From assembly GCA_946887065.1 (NCBI GenBank), contig CAMPKL010000026.1, forward strand, positions 1 through 14,432: DNA of 14,432 bases. Direction: 5' to 3'. Under the pieces are notes generated by a model that saw only the letters and a list, made by a program, of their open reading frames with translations, was not told the DNA's origin and ran no database searches. Source of the stretch: an uncultured Bryobacterales bacterium. Lineage in GTDB: Bacteria > Acidobacteriota > Terriglobia > Bryobacterales > UBA6623. Shown one piece after another: positions 7,099 through 13,708 of this stretch. The stretch's first letter is position 1. Every line of letters begins with the position of its first letter. Position numbers and translations under genes: made by a program.

Positions 7099-8889
7099 TT
7101 AACCCCGGCGCAATACTTGCCCTCCGGTCCTGCCCGGCGTAGCCCGCCAATCGGGAGGCAAATAGACGCTCAGGTAATCCGGATTGTCGTCCGCCGATGC
7201 CGCCAGCCAAAGGTTCTCGTCCGCTCTTCCGGCGGACGCGACCACGCGCGCCGTGACGATTTCCGAGGCCCGGCCCTGATGCGCATAGCCGTAGGCGCGC
7301 CGATGATGCTCCTCGAAACGATCGCGATCCCGCCACGGCAGCCGAAGTTCGTAACTTTGACCGGTGTAGCGCAGATCGCAATGCCGTTCGATCGCGATAC
7401 TCTCGAATCCTGCCTCCCGCATCTCCTCTACCGCACGGCGCTCCAAATCCGCAAAAACCGCCTCAACATCCTGCCCCCCAGTGCTGGCGGAAAACTCTCG
7501 TGAGACCGCCACGCCCAACATGCCCAGCGCGGAAAGCACTCCGGCGTGCGCCGGCACACTCACCGTGCGCATCTCCAGCCGGTCAGCCAATTCGCAAGCA
7601 TGCTGCCCTCCGGCGCCGCCGAAACTGACCAGCGCGAAGTCGCGCGGATCTCTGCCCCGCTCCACCGAAATGCGCCGAATCGCCCTTTCCATGTTCGAGT
7701 TCGCAACATCGAGAATCGCCCGCGCCAACTCCTCGACGGACGAACCGGCTTGCGCGGCCAGCGCCGTCATGCGGCTGCGCGCCCGTTCCAAGTCCAGCCG
7801 CATCGCTCCGCCAAGAAAGCGCTCCGGATCGATCCGGCCCAACAGCGCGTTCGCGTCCGTGACCGTGATCTCGTCACCCACGCCGTAGCACGCGGGGCCC
7901 GGCACGGCCCCTGCGCTGTGCGGTCCGACCCGTAACGCGCCGCCGCTGTCGAGGTAGGCGATCGAGCCGCCTCCCGCCCCGACGGAGTGAATATCCAACA
8001 TCGAGACGCGTATGGCGCAGCCGCCTAGTTCCGTTTCGTTCGTGAACGGCAATGCGCCGTCATAAAGTGCGACATCGGTCGACGTGCCGCCCATGTCGAA
8101 ACTGATAACCCGTTCAGACCCCGCCGCCCTGGCCGCCTGCACCGCGCCGACCAGACCGCCAGCCGGTCCGGACAGCACCGTATGCACCGCCTGGACCCCG
8201 GCGACCGAGGCCGGGATCACCCCGCCGCTCGACTGAAACACGCGGACCTGGGCGTCCGCCCGCCTCTCCAATTCCCCCAGATACCGCCGCATCAGCGGCG
8301 CCACATAGGCGTTCACCGCCGTCGTGGATGCCCGCTCGTATTCGCGATACTCGGGCGAAATCTCGCTCGATAAGGAGACATCCAGTCCCGCCGCCCTCAG
8401 CCGTTCTCCCACCAGCCGTTCATGCGCCGGATTGGCGTAAGAGTGCAACAGGCATACGGCAACCGATTCCACGTCCGCCGCCTTCAGTTCCCTCGCCAGC
8501 CGATCCGCCGCTTCTGCCGTCAGCGCCATCTCGACTTCTCCGCTCGCCAACATCCGCTCCTTCAAGCCGAACCTCAACTCCCTCGGCGCCAGCGGTTCCG
8601 GCCGCGTCGCCGACCAATCGTACAGGCTGGGGCGATTCTGCCGGCCAATCTCCAGCAGGTCCTCAAAGCCTGCGGTTGTCACGAACGCCAACCGGGAACC
8701 CTTGCGTTCCAGCAACGCGTTCGTCGCCACCGTCGAGCCGTGAACAACCTCTCGGGCCGTTTCCAAACCGGCCAAAATGGCCGTCGACGGATCTGCTGGA
8801 GTCGATGGGATCTTCAGCGTTCTGAGGCGCCTACCGTCCCAAAAGACGAAATCCGTGAAAGTTCCGCCCGTATCGACGCCAATTCGCAT
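7099..8889 (-). CDS. hyuA: Hydantoinase/oxoprolinase subunit A (HyuA-like)
   Basis: Member of the N-methylhydantoinase A / 5-oxoprolinase / acetone carboxylase beta family, ATP-dependent enzymes with an actin-like ATPase fold that open or carboxylate small substrates. Landmarks: N-terminal phosphate loop VDTGGTFTDF (5-14), HGSTVATNALLERKG, EIGRQNRPSLYDW, EYREYERASTTAVNAYV, second phosphate motif MGGTSTDVALYDG, HSVGAGGGSIA and GPHSAGAVPGPACYG. The reading frame extends upstream to 8970, but those 27 residues do not look like the family; the ATG at 8889 gives the canonical MRIGVDTGGTFTD start. The 596-aa length is short for the family (usually about 650-700) because the C-terminal domain is trimmed. 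The usual HyuB partner is absent from the window. The exact substrate cannot be assigned. Confidence 0.9.
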   Translation of the reverse strand: MRIGVDTGGTFTDFVFWDGRRLRTLKIPSTPADPSTAILAGLETAREVVHGSTVATNALLERKGSRLAFVTTAGFEDLLEIGRQNRPSLYDWSATRPEPLAPRELRFGLKERMLASGEVEMALTAEAADRLARELKAADVESVAVCLLHSYANPAHERLVGERLRAAGLDVSLSSEISPEYREYERASTTAVNAYVAPLMRRYLGELERRADAQVRVFQSSGGVIPASVAGVQAVHTVLSGPAGGLVGAVQAARAAGSERVISFDMGGTSTDVALYDGALPFTNETELGGCAIRVSMLDIHSVGAGGGSIAYLDSGGALRVGPHSAGAVPGPACYGVGDEITVTDANALLGRIDPERFLGGAMRLDLERARSRMTALAAQAGSSVEELARAILDVANSNMERAIRRISVERGRDPRDFALVSFGGAGGQHACELADRLEMRTVSVPAHAGVLSALGMLGVAVSREFSASTGGQDVEAVFADLERRAVEEMREAGFESIAIERHCDLRYTGQSYELRLPWRDRDRFEEHHRRAYGYAHQGRASEIVTARVVASAGRADENLWLAASADDNPDYLSVYLPPDWRATPGRTGGQVLRRG

Positions 8890-8900
8890 TCGTTGACTAT

Positions 8901-8925
8901 CGTACGACTTGCGCCGCGCCGTACG
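8901..8925. promoter_or_regulatory. Two CGTACG palindromes upstream of hyuA
   Basis: CGTACG occurs at 8901-8906 and again at 8920-8925, 19 bp apart (about two helical turns), 12 to 36 bp before the hyuA start codon and in the region divergent to aroF. The arrangement resembles paired operator sites for a dimeric regulator. It rests only on the repeat itself. Confidence 0.25.
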
Positions 8926-8991
8926 GTCCTTCGCCGATTGGTGTGGACAGCCAGCCGCGCCCCGTGCCAAAATATTGGTCTTATCCGCGCC

Positions 8992-9042
8992 ATGGCAGTA
9001 GGACTTCGAGCATCGGGGGCTTTTCGATTTACGGGCTGCTAA
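8992..9042 (+). CDS. Possible 16-codon leader peptide upstream of aroF
   Basis: A short frame, ATG to TAA, encodes MAVGLRASGAFRFTGC, with two Phe codons close to its end (FRF). It lies 100 bp before aroF and 54 bp before the terminator-like hairpin, where a leader peptide for attenuation by phenylalanine would sit. Against it: no Shine-Dalgarno is visible before the ATG, only two Phe codons are present, and I found no convincing antiterminator pairing. A frame this short is easily due to chance. Confidence 0.18.
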   Translation: MAVGLRASGAFRFTGC

Positions 9043-9096
9043 GCCGTCCCTAGCTGGTTCGGTTCGTCCACGCGCAGTATCCGACAGTAGACGTCG

Positions 9097-9120
9097 CCCA
9101 CTCTGCAGAGTGGGTTTTTT
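9097..9120 (+). terminator. Terminator-like hairpin in the aroF leader (candidate attenuator)
   Basis: CCCACTCTGCAGAGTGGG (9097-9114) is a perfect palindrome folding into a 7-bp stem with a TGCA loop. It is followed at once by six T, the form of an intrinsic terminator on the + strand. Only 21 nt separate it from the aroF start, too little for a promoter plus ribosome binding site, so the aroF promoter should lie upstream and transcripts must pass the hairpin. No other + strand gene upstream would need a terminator here. This points to premature-termination control of aroF. Alternatively, if transcription starts just before 9097, it may act as a 5' stabilising hairpin. Confidence 0.65.
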
Positions 9121-9141
9121 CGTTAGAGGTTTAGTTCAGAC

Positions 9142-10191
9142 ATGATCATCTCAATGAGGCGAGGAGCCACCAAGGAGCAGGTGGAGCACATCTGCAACAG
9201 AATCGTGGAGCTCGGTTTTAAGGTCCACTCGATCCAGGGCGATGAGCGTGTCGTGATTGCAGCGGTCGGCATCGGTCCGGTGACGCACGCTATCGAGTCG
9301 CTGGGGTCGTCGCCGGACGTGGAGAGCGCCGTGCCTATATCAGCTCCGTACAAACTAGTGAGCCGCCAGGTGAAGAGCGAACGCACTATTGTGAAATTGC
9401 CCAACGGCGGATCATTTGGCGGCGACGTTTTTGGCGTGGTCGCCGGCCCCTGCTCGGTCGAAACCGAAAAGCAGATCATGGCGACGGCGGAACACGTTTC
9501 CAAATGCGGTGCAAAGTTTTTGCGCGGCGGCGCGTTCAAGCCGCGTTCGTCTCCGTACAGCTTCCAGGGCCTGGAAGAAGAAGGCCTTAAGCTGCTGCAA
9601 AAGGCAGGCAGAGAGACAGGCCTGGCGACGGTCACCGAAGTCATGACCGTGACCAACGTCGATCTCGTCGCGGAGTACGCGGACATCCTGCAGATCGGCG
9701 CACGAAACATTCAGAACTTCCCATTGTTGAAAGAAGTCGGGCGCGTCAATCGTCCCGTCGTTCTCAAGCGCGGACTCAGCGCCACCCTTGAGGAATTGCT
9801 GCTGTCTGCCGAATATATCGTCTCCAACGGCAATGCCAACGTCGTTCTTTGCGAGCGCGGTATCCGGACGTTTGAGACCGCCACCCGCAACACCCTCGAC
9901 ATTCAGGCCGTCCCGGTTCTCAACCGCATGACGCATCTGCCGGTCATCGTCGATCCGGCGCACTCCTCCGGCAAGCGCGCCATCATTCCTCCGCTAACTC
10001 GGGCCGCCGCCGCGGTCGGCGCCGACGGCATGATGGTCGAAGTCCACCCCGATCCCGAGAAGGCCTGGAGCGACGGCGCCCAATCGCTGACCTTCGCCGA
10101 GTTCGAACGAATGATGGACGAACTCAAGCCGTATCTCGAGCTCTGGTCGCAAGACCGCGCACGGGCAAACGCCGTCGCCGCCACGGTCTGA
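9142..10191 (+). CDS. aroF: 3-deoxy-7-phosphoheptulonate (DAHP) synthase, type I-beta
   Basis: Cytoplasmic enzyme that condenses phosphoenolpyruvate with erythrose 4-phosphate, the first step of the shikimate pathway. The N-terminal ferredoxin-like domain (about 1-70, starting [17 protein letters not shown]) resembles that of the Thermotoga maritima enzyme, where it binds tyrosine for feedback inhibition. The barrel follows with GPCSVE (102-107), [11 protein letters not shown] (133-143), IGARNIQNF (185-193), LKRG (208-211), CERGIRTFE (237-245) and DPAHSSGKR (271-279). Predicted metal ligands are Cys104, His274, Glu300 and Asp311, each two residues beyond its T. maritima counterpart. The length of 349 aa fits. 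No chorismate mutase domain is fused. AGAGG (9125-9129) lies 12 nt before the ATG, a slightly long spacing. The gene is single, with a terminator-like hairpin before it and a strong terminator after it. Confidence 0.97.
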   Translation: MIISMRRGATKEQVEHICNRIVELGFKVHSIQGDERVVIAAVGIGPVTHAIESLGSSPDVESAVPISAPYKLVSRQVKSERTIVKLPNGGSFGGDVFGVVAGPCSVETEKQIMATAEHVSKCGAKFLRGGAFKPRSSPYSFQGLEEEGLKLLQKAGRETGLATVTEVMTVTNVDLVAEYADILQIGARNIQNFPLLKEVGRVNRPVVLKRGLSATLEELLLSAEYIVSNGNANVVLCERGIRTFETATRNTLDIQAVPVLNRMTHLPVIVDPAHSSGKRAIIPPLTRAAAAVGADGMMVEVHPDPEKAWSDGAQSLTFAEFERMMDELKPYLELWSQDRARANAVAATV

Positions 10192-10196
10192 GTTTT

Positions 10197-10230
10197 AAAG
10201 AGCCTTCCGCCAACGCGGAAGGCTCTTTTT
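10197..10230 (+). terminator. Strong intrinsic terminator of aroF
   Basis: AGAGCCTTCCGC (10199-10210) pairs perfectly with GCGGAAGGCTCT (10215-10226) around a CAAC loop. Upstream AA can extend the stem, and TTTTT closes it on the + strand. It starts 6 nt after the aroF stop. The preceding TTTTAAAG also gives a partial T-run in the other direction. Confidence 0.92.
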
Positions 10231-10564
10231 GTTCCTCGCTCCGCTGGTCCTCGTATTTGCCCGGCGGATGCCGCCTGGGCTTGCGCAGCAACCCTTTTCT
10301 CGCACCGCGACCCCGCTGGGCCGCTTCCGGGGCATCCTTCACCAGTTGCAGCTACCGAACCGGGAAAGCGCCAGGTAAATACTACACAGTCTCCAATGTC
10401 TAGTCCCTGCTGAGCATTGAACGCGATCCGCAAGCCGTTGCGTTTCAAAAGCTTCTGATTCACCGATCCGTTTGGCGCCGTTGTTGCTTCTCCTGCAGCG
10501 GACATGCAACACAATGCATGCTCCCGCGTTCTACCTAAGCGCCCCCACTTTGGAGGAACAAAAG
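10231..10564. other. Gene-free interval between aroF and the DUF5818-like gene
   Basis: I see no convincing gene in these 334 bases. Open frames on the minus strand run into the aroF region and have no recognisable protein features. A promoter for the downstream gene is expected here, but I could not find a well-spaced -35/-10 pair; TTGCAG (10346-10351) and TAAATA (10376-10381) are 24 bp apart, too far. The ribosome binding site GGAGG at 10552-10556 marks the right end. Confidence 0.5.
10552..10556 (+). promoter_or_regulatory. Shine-Dalgarno site fixing the DUF5818-like start
   Basis: GGAGG stands 8 nt before the ATG at 10565. It is the best ribosome binding site in the window and shows that the frame's upstream extension (back to 10472) is not translated as part of this protein. 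Confidence 0.85.
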
Positions 10565-10885
10565 ATGAAAGCACTGACGACGATTCTTGCGATGCTCGCG
10601 TTATCCGTAGCGCCGGCGATGTGGGCTCAGCAGGCCGATGCGCCTCAGGCGGACAGGCCTGCACAGGCTCAAGCGGCCGAGCAAACCCTCACGGGCTGCC
10701 TCTCTAGTCAAGACAATACGTTCACACTGAAAACGAGTACCGGCGATGTCCAAATCGAAGGTAGCGGCCTGCAATCTCATGTCGGTCATACCATCCGGGT
10801 GACCGGGACCCGCGCGACTACGGCCGGCAAGGCCACTTTTAAAGTGACGAAAGTAGAAATGGTTTCTTCCACCTGCCAGTCATAA
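10565..10885 (+). CDS. Small secreted DUF5818-like protein
   Basis: A 106-aa exported protein. Residues 1-21 form a signal peptide (MKAL, a hydrophobic core TILAMLALSV, and signal peptidase I sites at APA, 16-18, or MWA, 19-21). A Gln/Ala/Pro-rich linker (about 22-40) leads to a compact beta domain with LTGCLSS, a TFTLKTSTGDVQIEG stretch and HVGHTIRVTGT, then a final TFKVTKVEMV strand. This LTGCL...HVGH...VTGT pattern matches the small DUF5818 proteins that are frequent in Acidobacteriota; the assignment is from memory of the pattern. An OB-like barrel is inferred. Two Cys residues, in LTGCLS and near the C-terminus (STCQS), could form a disulfide. The role is unknown. The gene has its own strong ribosome binding site and terminator, so it is probably monocistronic. 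Confidence 0.8.
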   Translation: MKALTTILAMLALSVAPAMWAQQADAPQADRPAQAQAAEQTLTGCLSSQDNTFTLKTSTGDVQIEGSGLQSHVGHTIRVTGTRATTAGKATFKVTKVEMVSSTCQS

Positions 10886-10928
10886 GTAGGGCACAACGGG
10901 GGCCGGAGTCGGTCCCAACGTAACGCCT

Positions 10929-10979
10929 CAAGACTTGCGGCGGCAAACCGCCGCAAGTCTCCCAAGTCTTGTTGTTTTC
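10929..10979 (+). terminator. Terminator of the DUF5818-like gene with two competing hairpins
   Basis: AGACTTGCGGCGG (10931-10943) pairs perfectly over 13 bp with CCGCCGCAAGTCT (10948-10960) around CAAA. The expected T-run does not follow directly. A second copy, CAAGTCTTG (10964-10972), can pair instead with CAAGACTTG (10929-10937), and it is followed by TTGTTTTC. The same left arm therefore has two possible partners. The simplest view is a terminator with an imperfect tail. Confidence 0.65.
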
Positions 10980-11147
10980 ACAGATGCGGTCACAGCAGGT
11001 CATGCGGTCCATTTGAGCCCTCTTAGCGCACCGGCGCTGTTGCGCCTTCGCACTTCCCACCCCATGGGCTTGCATCGGCCGCTTTGCCTTGCTTCGGCCG
11101 GAAACAATACTGCTTGCCTCTTCATCTCCTTGTCGAAGGTTAACCCC

Positions 11148-11423
11148 ATGACCACTCGGCCTAATGCAGCAAGCAGCGAACAGGTGAGTCCGCATCTAAG
11201 ACAGCGCCTCGCATTCATCGCAGCCTTACTTCATGACCCGGACGGCGCCAACTGGTCCGCGATCTCGGACACCTTCGACGACCTCTCGCAAGAATCCCAC
11301 GGCGGCGCTTCCGGGAAATCAATAGAGGCGCTCCGACATCCGATTGAGACCAAAGATGCGCGAGCCCTTGTCGAGGCAATTGGCGCACTTTTGAACACGG
11401 ACGAGCGCGTCACTTCGTCTTGA
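11148..11423 (+). CDS. Hypothetical protein, 91 aa
   Basis: I do not recognise this protein. From the ATG at 11148 (AAGG about 8 nt upstream) it would be a soluble, helix-rich, slightly acidic protein without signal peptide or membrane helix. Residues about 16-30 (LRQRLAFIAALLHD) and 69-84 (DARALVEAIGALLNTD) look like amphipathic helices joined by a Gly/Ser-containing loop. The frame is open back to 10935, but that part is low-quality sequence overlapping the upstream terminator. Codon usage is mixed, less biased to G/C in third positions than in the neighbours, so it may be recently acquired, poorly expressed, or not a gene. Confidence 0.5.
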   Translation: MTTRPNAASSEQVSPHLRQRLAFIAALLHDPDGANWSAISDTFDDLSQESHGGASGKSIEALRHPIETKDARALVEAIGALLNTDERVTSS

Positions 11424-11557
11424 GCCGACCGCCCCGCTAGATCGCGGCAGACTCTACCACTCAGATCTCTCGCGCGTCTCGCCGAGGCCGGCCAGCGGCC
11501 CCTCGTTGAGCCGCGAATCGACCCACGCCGCATGTTACGCTGGACCTTCACAGCATC

Positions 11558-12613
11558 ATGGATTCGTGCCTCCATTCCGGCCTGAACTGGTTGACCCGCT
11601 CTGGAATACAGCACCCGACAGGCGCCGTTTTCGCGGAGTATGACTCGCTAACCGCTTCCTATAAAAGGGTCTCCACCGAGGCTGCCGCCTGGTCCATACA
11701 AGCCGTGCTCGGTCTGGGCGAACCTCCCGACGAAGCGCGCAGAAACGTCGCGATTTCCGCGGGCCGTTACCTGATGGAGCGCTCCTTCGACCTGCAGGCC
11801 GATCTATTCGTCGATGATCCGACCGCCGAGCCGCGGCTGGCCGGCTTCATGGGCGGCATCGCCGCTCTTCGCGCGTTGAATGCCCTGTCGCGCGCCACCG
11901 GCGACTCCGCCTATTCAGAATGCGCCGATCGTTGCGGCCGTTCGATTCAGGTCCGCATGACGCGGGTAGACGGCTCTTTCTTCAAGCAGTTCAACGCGAC
12001 CGCGGGACACGCCGGCGGAGAAGGCGGCGGCCCGGAACAACTCAAGGCCTCCGCGGCTTTTTTGGAGCTGGCCGAGGACGCCGGAATGGCCGAACTGCGC
12101 GGCGCCGCGGAGTCTCTGCTGAAGTTCGCCCTCGCGCGCCATGAGGGATTCGTCAGCGAACCTTCCCCCGACCTGGACTCGCGCCTCGCCAAGCTGCGGC
12201 GTTACGCTTTGTTTCTCGAGGGCTTACTGCCTTTCGCCGCCGAACGCCTAGAGGCCGGCTCTGTGCTGCAAGCCGGAATCATTCGCCTCGAACAAGAGGC
12301 AAGAGATATCGATCCCGAACAGCTCCCGCCCGAACTGCTTGCGCAGCCCCTTCGCTTGCGGCTCTTCGCCGATTTAATGGGACTTGGTGAACTCGATCGC
12401 ACTCGCGCCGAGTTTGAGGCCGATCTGCTCCGTGAGTACCAGCTTCAATCCTCGGATCCGAGCCTGGAAGGCGCCTTCGGAGCGGTAAAAGATACGACCG
12501 AGATCGGCGCGACGCTTGAGCCGCACCCCACAGTCGTCTCCCTCCAGGCGCTTGAGTTCTGGAACGATGCGACCACCGACGGATTCCGCCGCACCTGGCG
12601 CGACCTCATCTAA
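11558..12613 (+). CDS. Uncharacterised alpha-helical protein, possibly an alpha/alpha-barrel
   Basis: A 351-aa protein with no signal peptide or membrane helix, so probably cytoplasmic. It is almost wholly helical. The succession of helix pairs (for example AAAWSIQAVLGLG, AISAGRYLMERSF, GGIAALRALNALSRATGD, AASLLKFALA-like segments, RYALFLEGLLPFAAERL) and Gly-rich turns such as AGHAGGEGGGPEQLKASAAFLELA suggests a six-hairpin toroid, as in glycoside hydrolases and epimerases of that fold. No catalytic acid motif could be matched, so an enzyme role is not claimed. The ATG at 11558 is the first in frame, without a clear Shine-Dalgarno. Only 42 bp separate its stop from the secreted aldose 1-epimerase, so a shared role in carbohydrate metabolism is possible. 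Confidence 0.75.
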   Translation: MDSCLHSGLNWLTRSGIQHPTGAVFAEYDSLTASYKRVSTEAAAWSIQAVLGLGEPPDEARRNVAISAGRYLMERSFDLQADLFVDDPTAEPRLAGFMGGIAALRALNALSRATGDSAYSECADRCGRSIQVRMTRVDGSFFKQFNATAGHAGGEGGGPEQLKASAAFLELAEDAGMAELRGAAESLLKFALARHEGFVSEPSPDLDSRLAKLRRYALFLEGLLPFAAERLEAGSVLQAGIIRLEQEARDIDPEQLPPELLAQPLRLRLFADLMGLGELDRTRAEFEADLLREYQLQSSDPSLEGAFGAVKDTTEIGATLEPHPTVVSLQALEFWNDATTDGFRRTWRDLI

Positions 12614-12625
12614 CCTGGCGCGGCG

Positions 12626-12631
12626 TATACT
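12626..12631 (+). promoter_or_regulatory. Possible -10 element before galM
   Basis: TATACT at 12626-12631 is a good -10 hexamer 24 bp before the galM ATG, but no -35 resembling TTGACA is found at the right distance. GGAG near 12644 can serve as ribosome binding site. galM may therefore be co-transcribed with the upstream gene, have this weak promoter, or both. Confidence 0.25.
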
Positions 12632-12655
12632 CGGTACGTTCCACGGAGAAACCGC

Positions 12656-13708
12656 ATGCCCCGCTACGCCGCCGCATTCCTCTCACTGGCCCTCGCTATG
12701 AGCCTCAACGCCCAGTTCTATCGAACGACCCAAACCGTGATCGACGGCGTGGACGTCGTCCAGTTACAAAACCCTGACGGCAACGAACGCGTCTCCATCG
12801 CGGTCAGCCTCGGAAATCTCGCTTACGAGTTCTCCGTCAACGGCAAAAACGCGTTCTATGCGCCGATGGATTCGCTCGCCGCCTATGCCGAACGTCCTCG
12901 CTTGGCCGGCAACCCCTTTCTGTGGCCCTGGCCCAACCGCCTCGACTGGGACGGTTACTACTTCGACGGCAAAGAGTATCGCCTCAACATGGCGCTGGGT
13001 AACGTGCGTCCCGATGGCAATAAGCAGCCCATCCACGGCCTGGTGACCTTCAGCAATTACTGGCAGGTCAGCGACACCGGAGCCAACGCCGACGGCGCTT
13101 GGGTGACCAGCAAGCTCGAATACTCCAAGCACCCCGAGTTGGCGCAGCAGTTCCCCTTCGAGCATCACGTCGAGATGACTTACCGGCTTTCCGGCGGTAA
13201 GCTTTCGGTGATTACGAAAGTCGTGAATCTCTCAGCCGCCGCCATGCCCGTCTCCTTGGGCTTCCACCCCTACTACCAAGTGCACGACTCGCCCCGCGAC
13301 GAATGGAAGATTCGCATCGCCGCCAAGGATCAATGGCTGCTCAACGAGAAACTCACGCCGACAACCGAGACCGCGCCCACCGCCAATCAGTTCCCCAACC
13401 CGCAGGAGTTTCCGCTCGGCGGCGCCGCCATCGACCATGTCTTCGGCGGACTCATCCGCGACGCAGACGGCACGGCCCGCTTCTCGCTGATGGGCAAAGA
13501 GCAACGCGTCGACGTCTTCTTCGGCGAGGGCTTCGATACGTCGGTTATTTACGCCCCACCCCGCGGAGCCTTCGTCTGCTTCGAGCCCATGGCGGGCATT
13601 ACCAACGCCCTCAACCTGCAGCACCGCGGCACATACAACGCTCTGCAGTCGATCAAGGCGGGCGAGACATGGCAAGCCACGTTCGCCATCCAGCCGATCG
13701 GCTTTTAG
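12656..13708 (+). CDS. galM: Aldose 1-epimerase (mutarotase), exported
   Basis: Interconverts alpha and beta anomers of aldoses such as galactose and glucose. A signal peptide covers residues 1-19 or so (MPRYAAAFLSLALAMSLNA followed by Q), placing the enzyme in the periplasm. The beta-sandwich has the GalM landmarks: PWPNRLDWDGYYFDGKEYRL (91-110), QPIHGLV with His127 (substrate-binding His), LGFHPYYQV with His204 (catalytic acid) and FEPMAGITNAL with Glu310 (catalytic base). At 350 aa including the signal it is a normal size. Its stop codon overlaps that of the converging dehydrogenase gene. Export suggests a job in handling sugars released outside the inner membrane rather than in the cytoplasmic Leloir pathway. 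Confidence 0.92.
   Translation: MPRYAAAFLSLALAMSLNAQFYRTTQTVIDGVDVVQLQNPDGNERVSIAVSLGNLAYEFSVNGKNAFYAPMDSLAAYAERPRLAGNPFLWPWPNRLDWDGYYFDGKEYRLNMALGNVRPDGNKQPIHGLVTFSNYWQVSDTGANADGAWVTSKLEYSKHPELAQQFPFEHHVEMTYRLSGGKLSVITKVVNLSAAAMPVSLGFHPYYQVHDSPRDEWKIRIAAKDQWLLNEKLTPTTETAPTANQFPNPQEFPLGGAAIDHVFGGLIRDADGTARFSLMGKEQRVDVFFGEGFDTSVIYAPPRGAFVCFEPMAGITNALNLQHRGTYNALQSIKAGETWQATFAIQPIGF

Noticed and set aside
8890..8970. 27-residue N-terminal extension of the hydantoinase subunit
   Set aside because: The residues do not resemble the family, and the ATG at 8889 gives the canonical MRIGVDTGGTFTD start.
8422..9042. 206-codon open frame on the + strand opposite hyuA
   Set aside because: It lies antisense to strongly conserved HyuA codons and shows no protein features; long antisense frames are expected in GC-rich genes.
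9020..9070. tRNA-like segment with a GCT anticodon-like loop (CTGCTAA) and a TTCGGTTCG stretch
   Set aside because: The putative anticodon stem has a mismatch, and no acceptor stem, D-arm or T-arm of proper size can be drawn around it.
9903..10664. 253-codon open frame on the minus strand spanning the aroF end and the following gap
   Set aside because: It runs antisense through aroF and a strong terminator hairpin, is low in recognisable structure and has no ribosome binding site.
10935..11147. Upstream extension of the 91-aa hypothetical gene
   Set aside because: It would begin inside the terminator of the preceding gene, and its translation looks like non-coding sequence; the ATG at 11148 has a better ribosome binding site.
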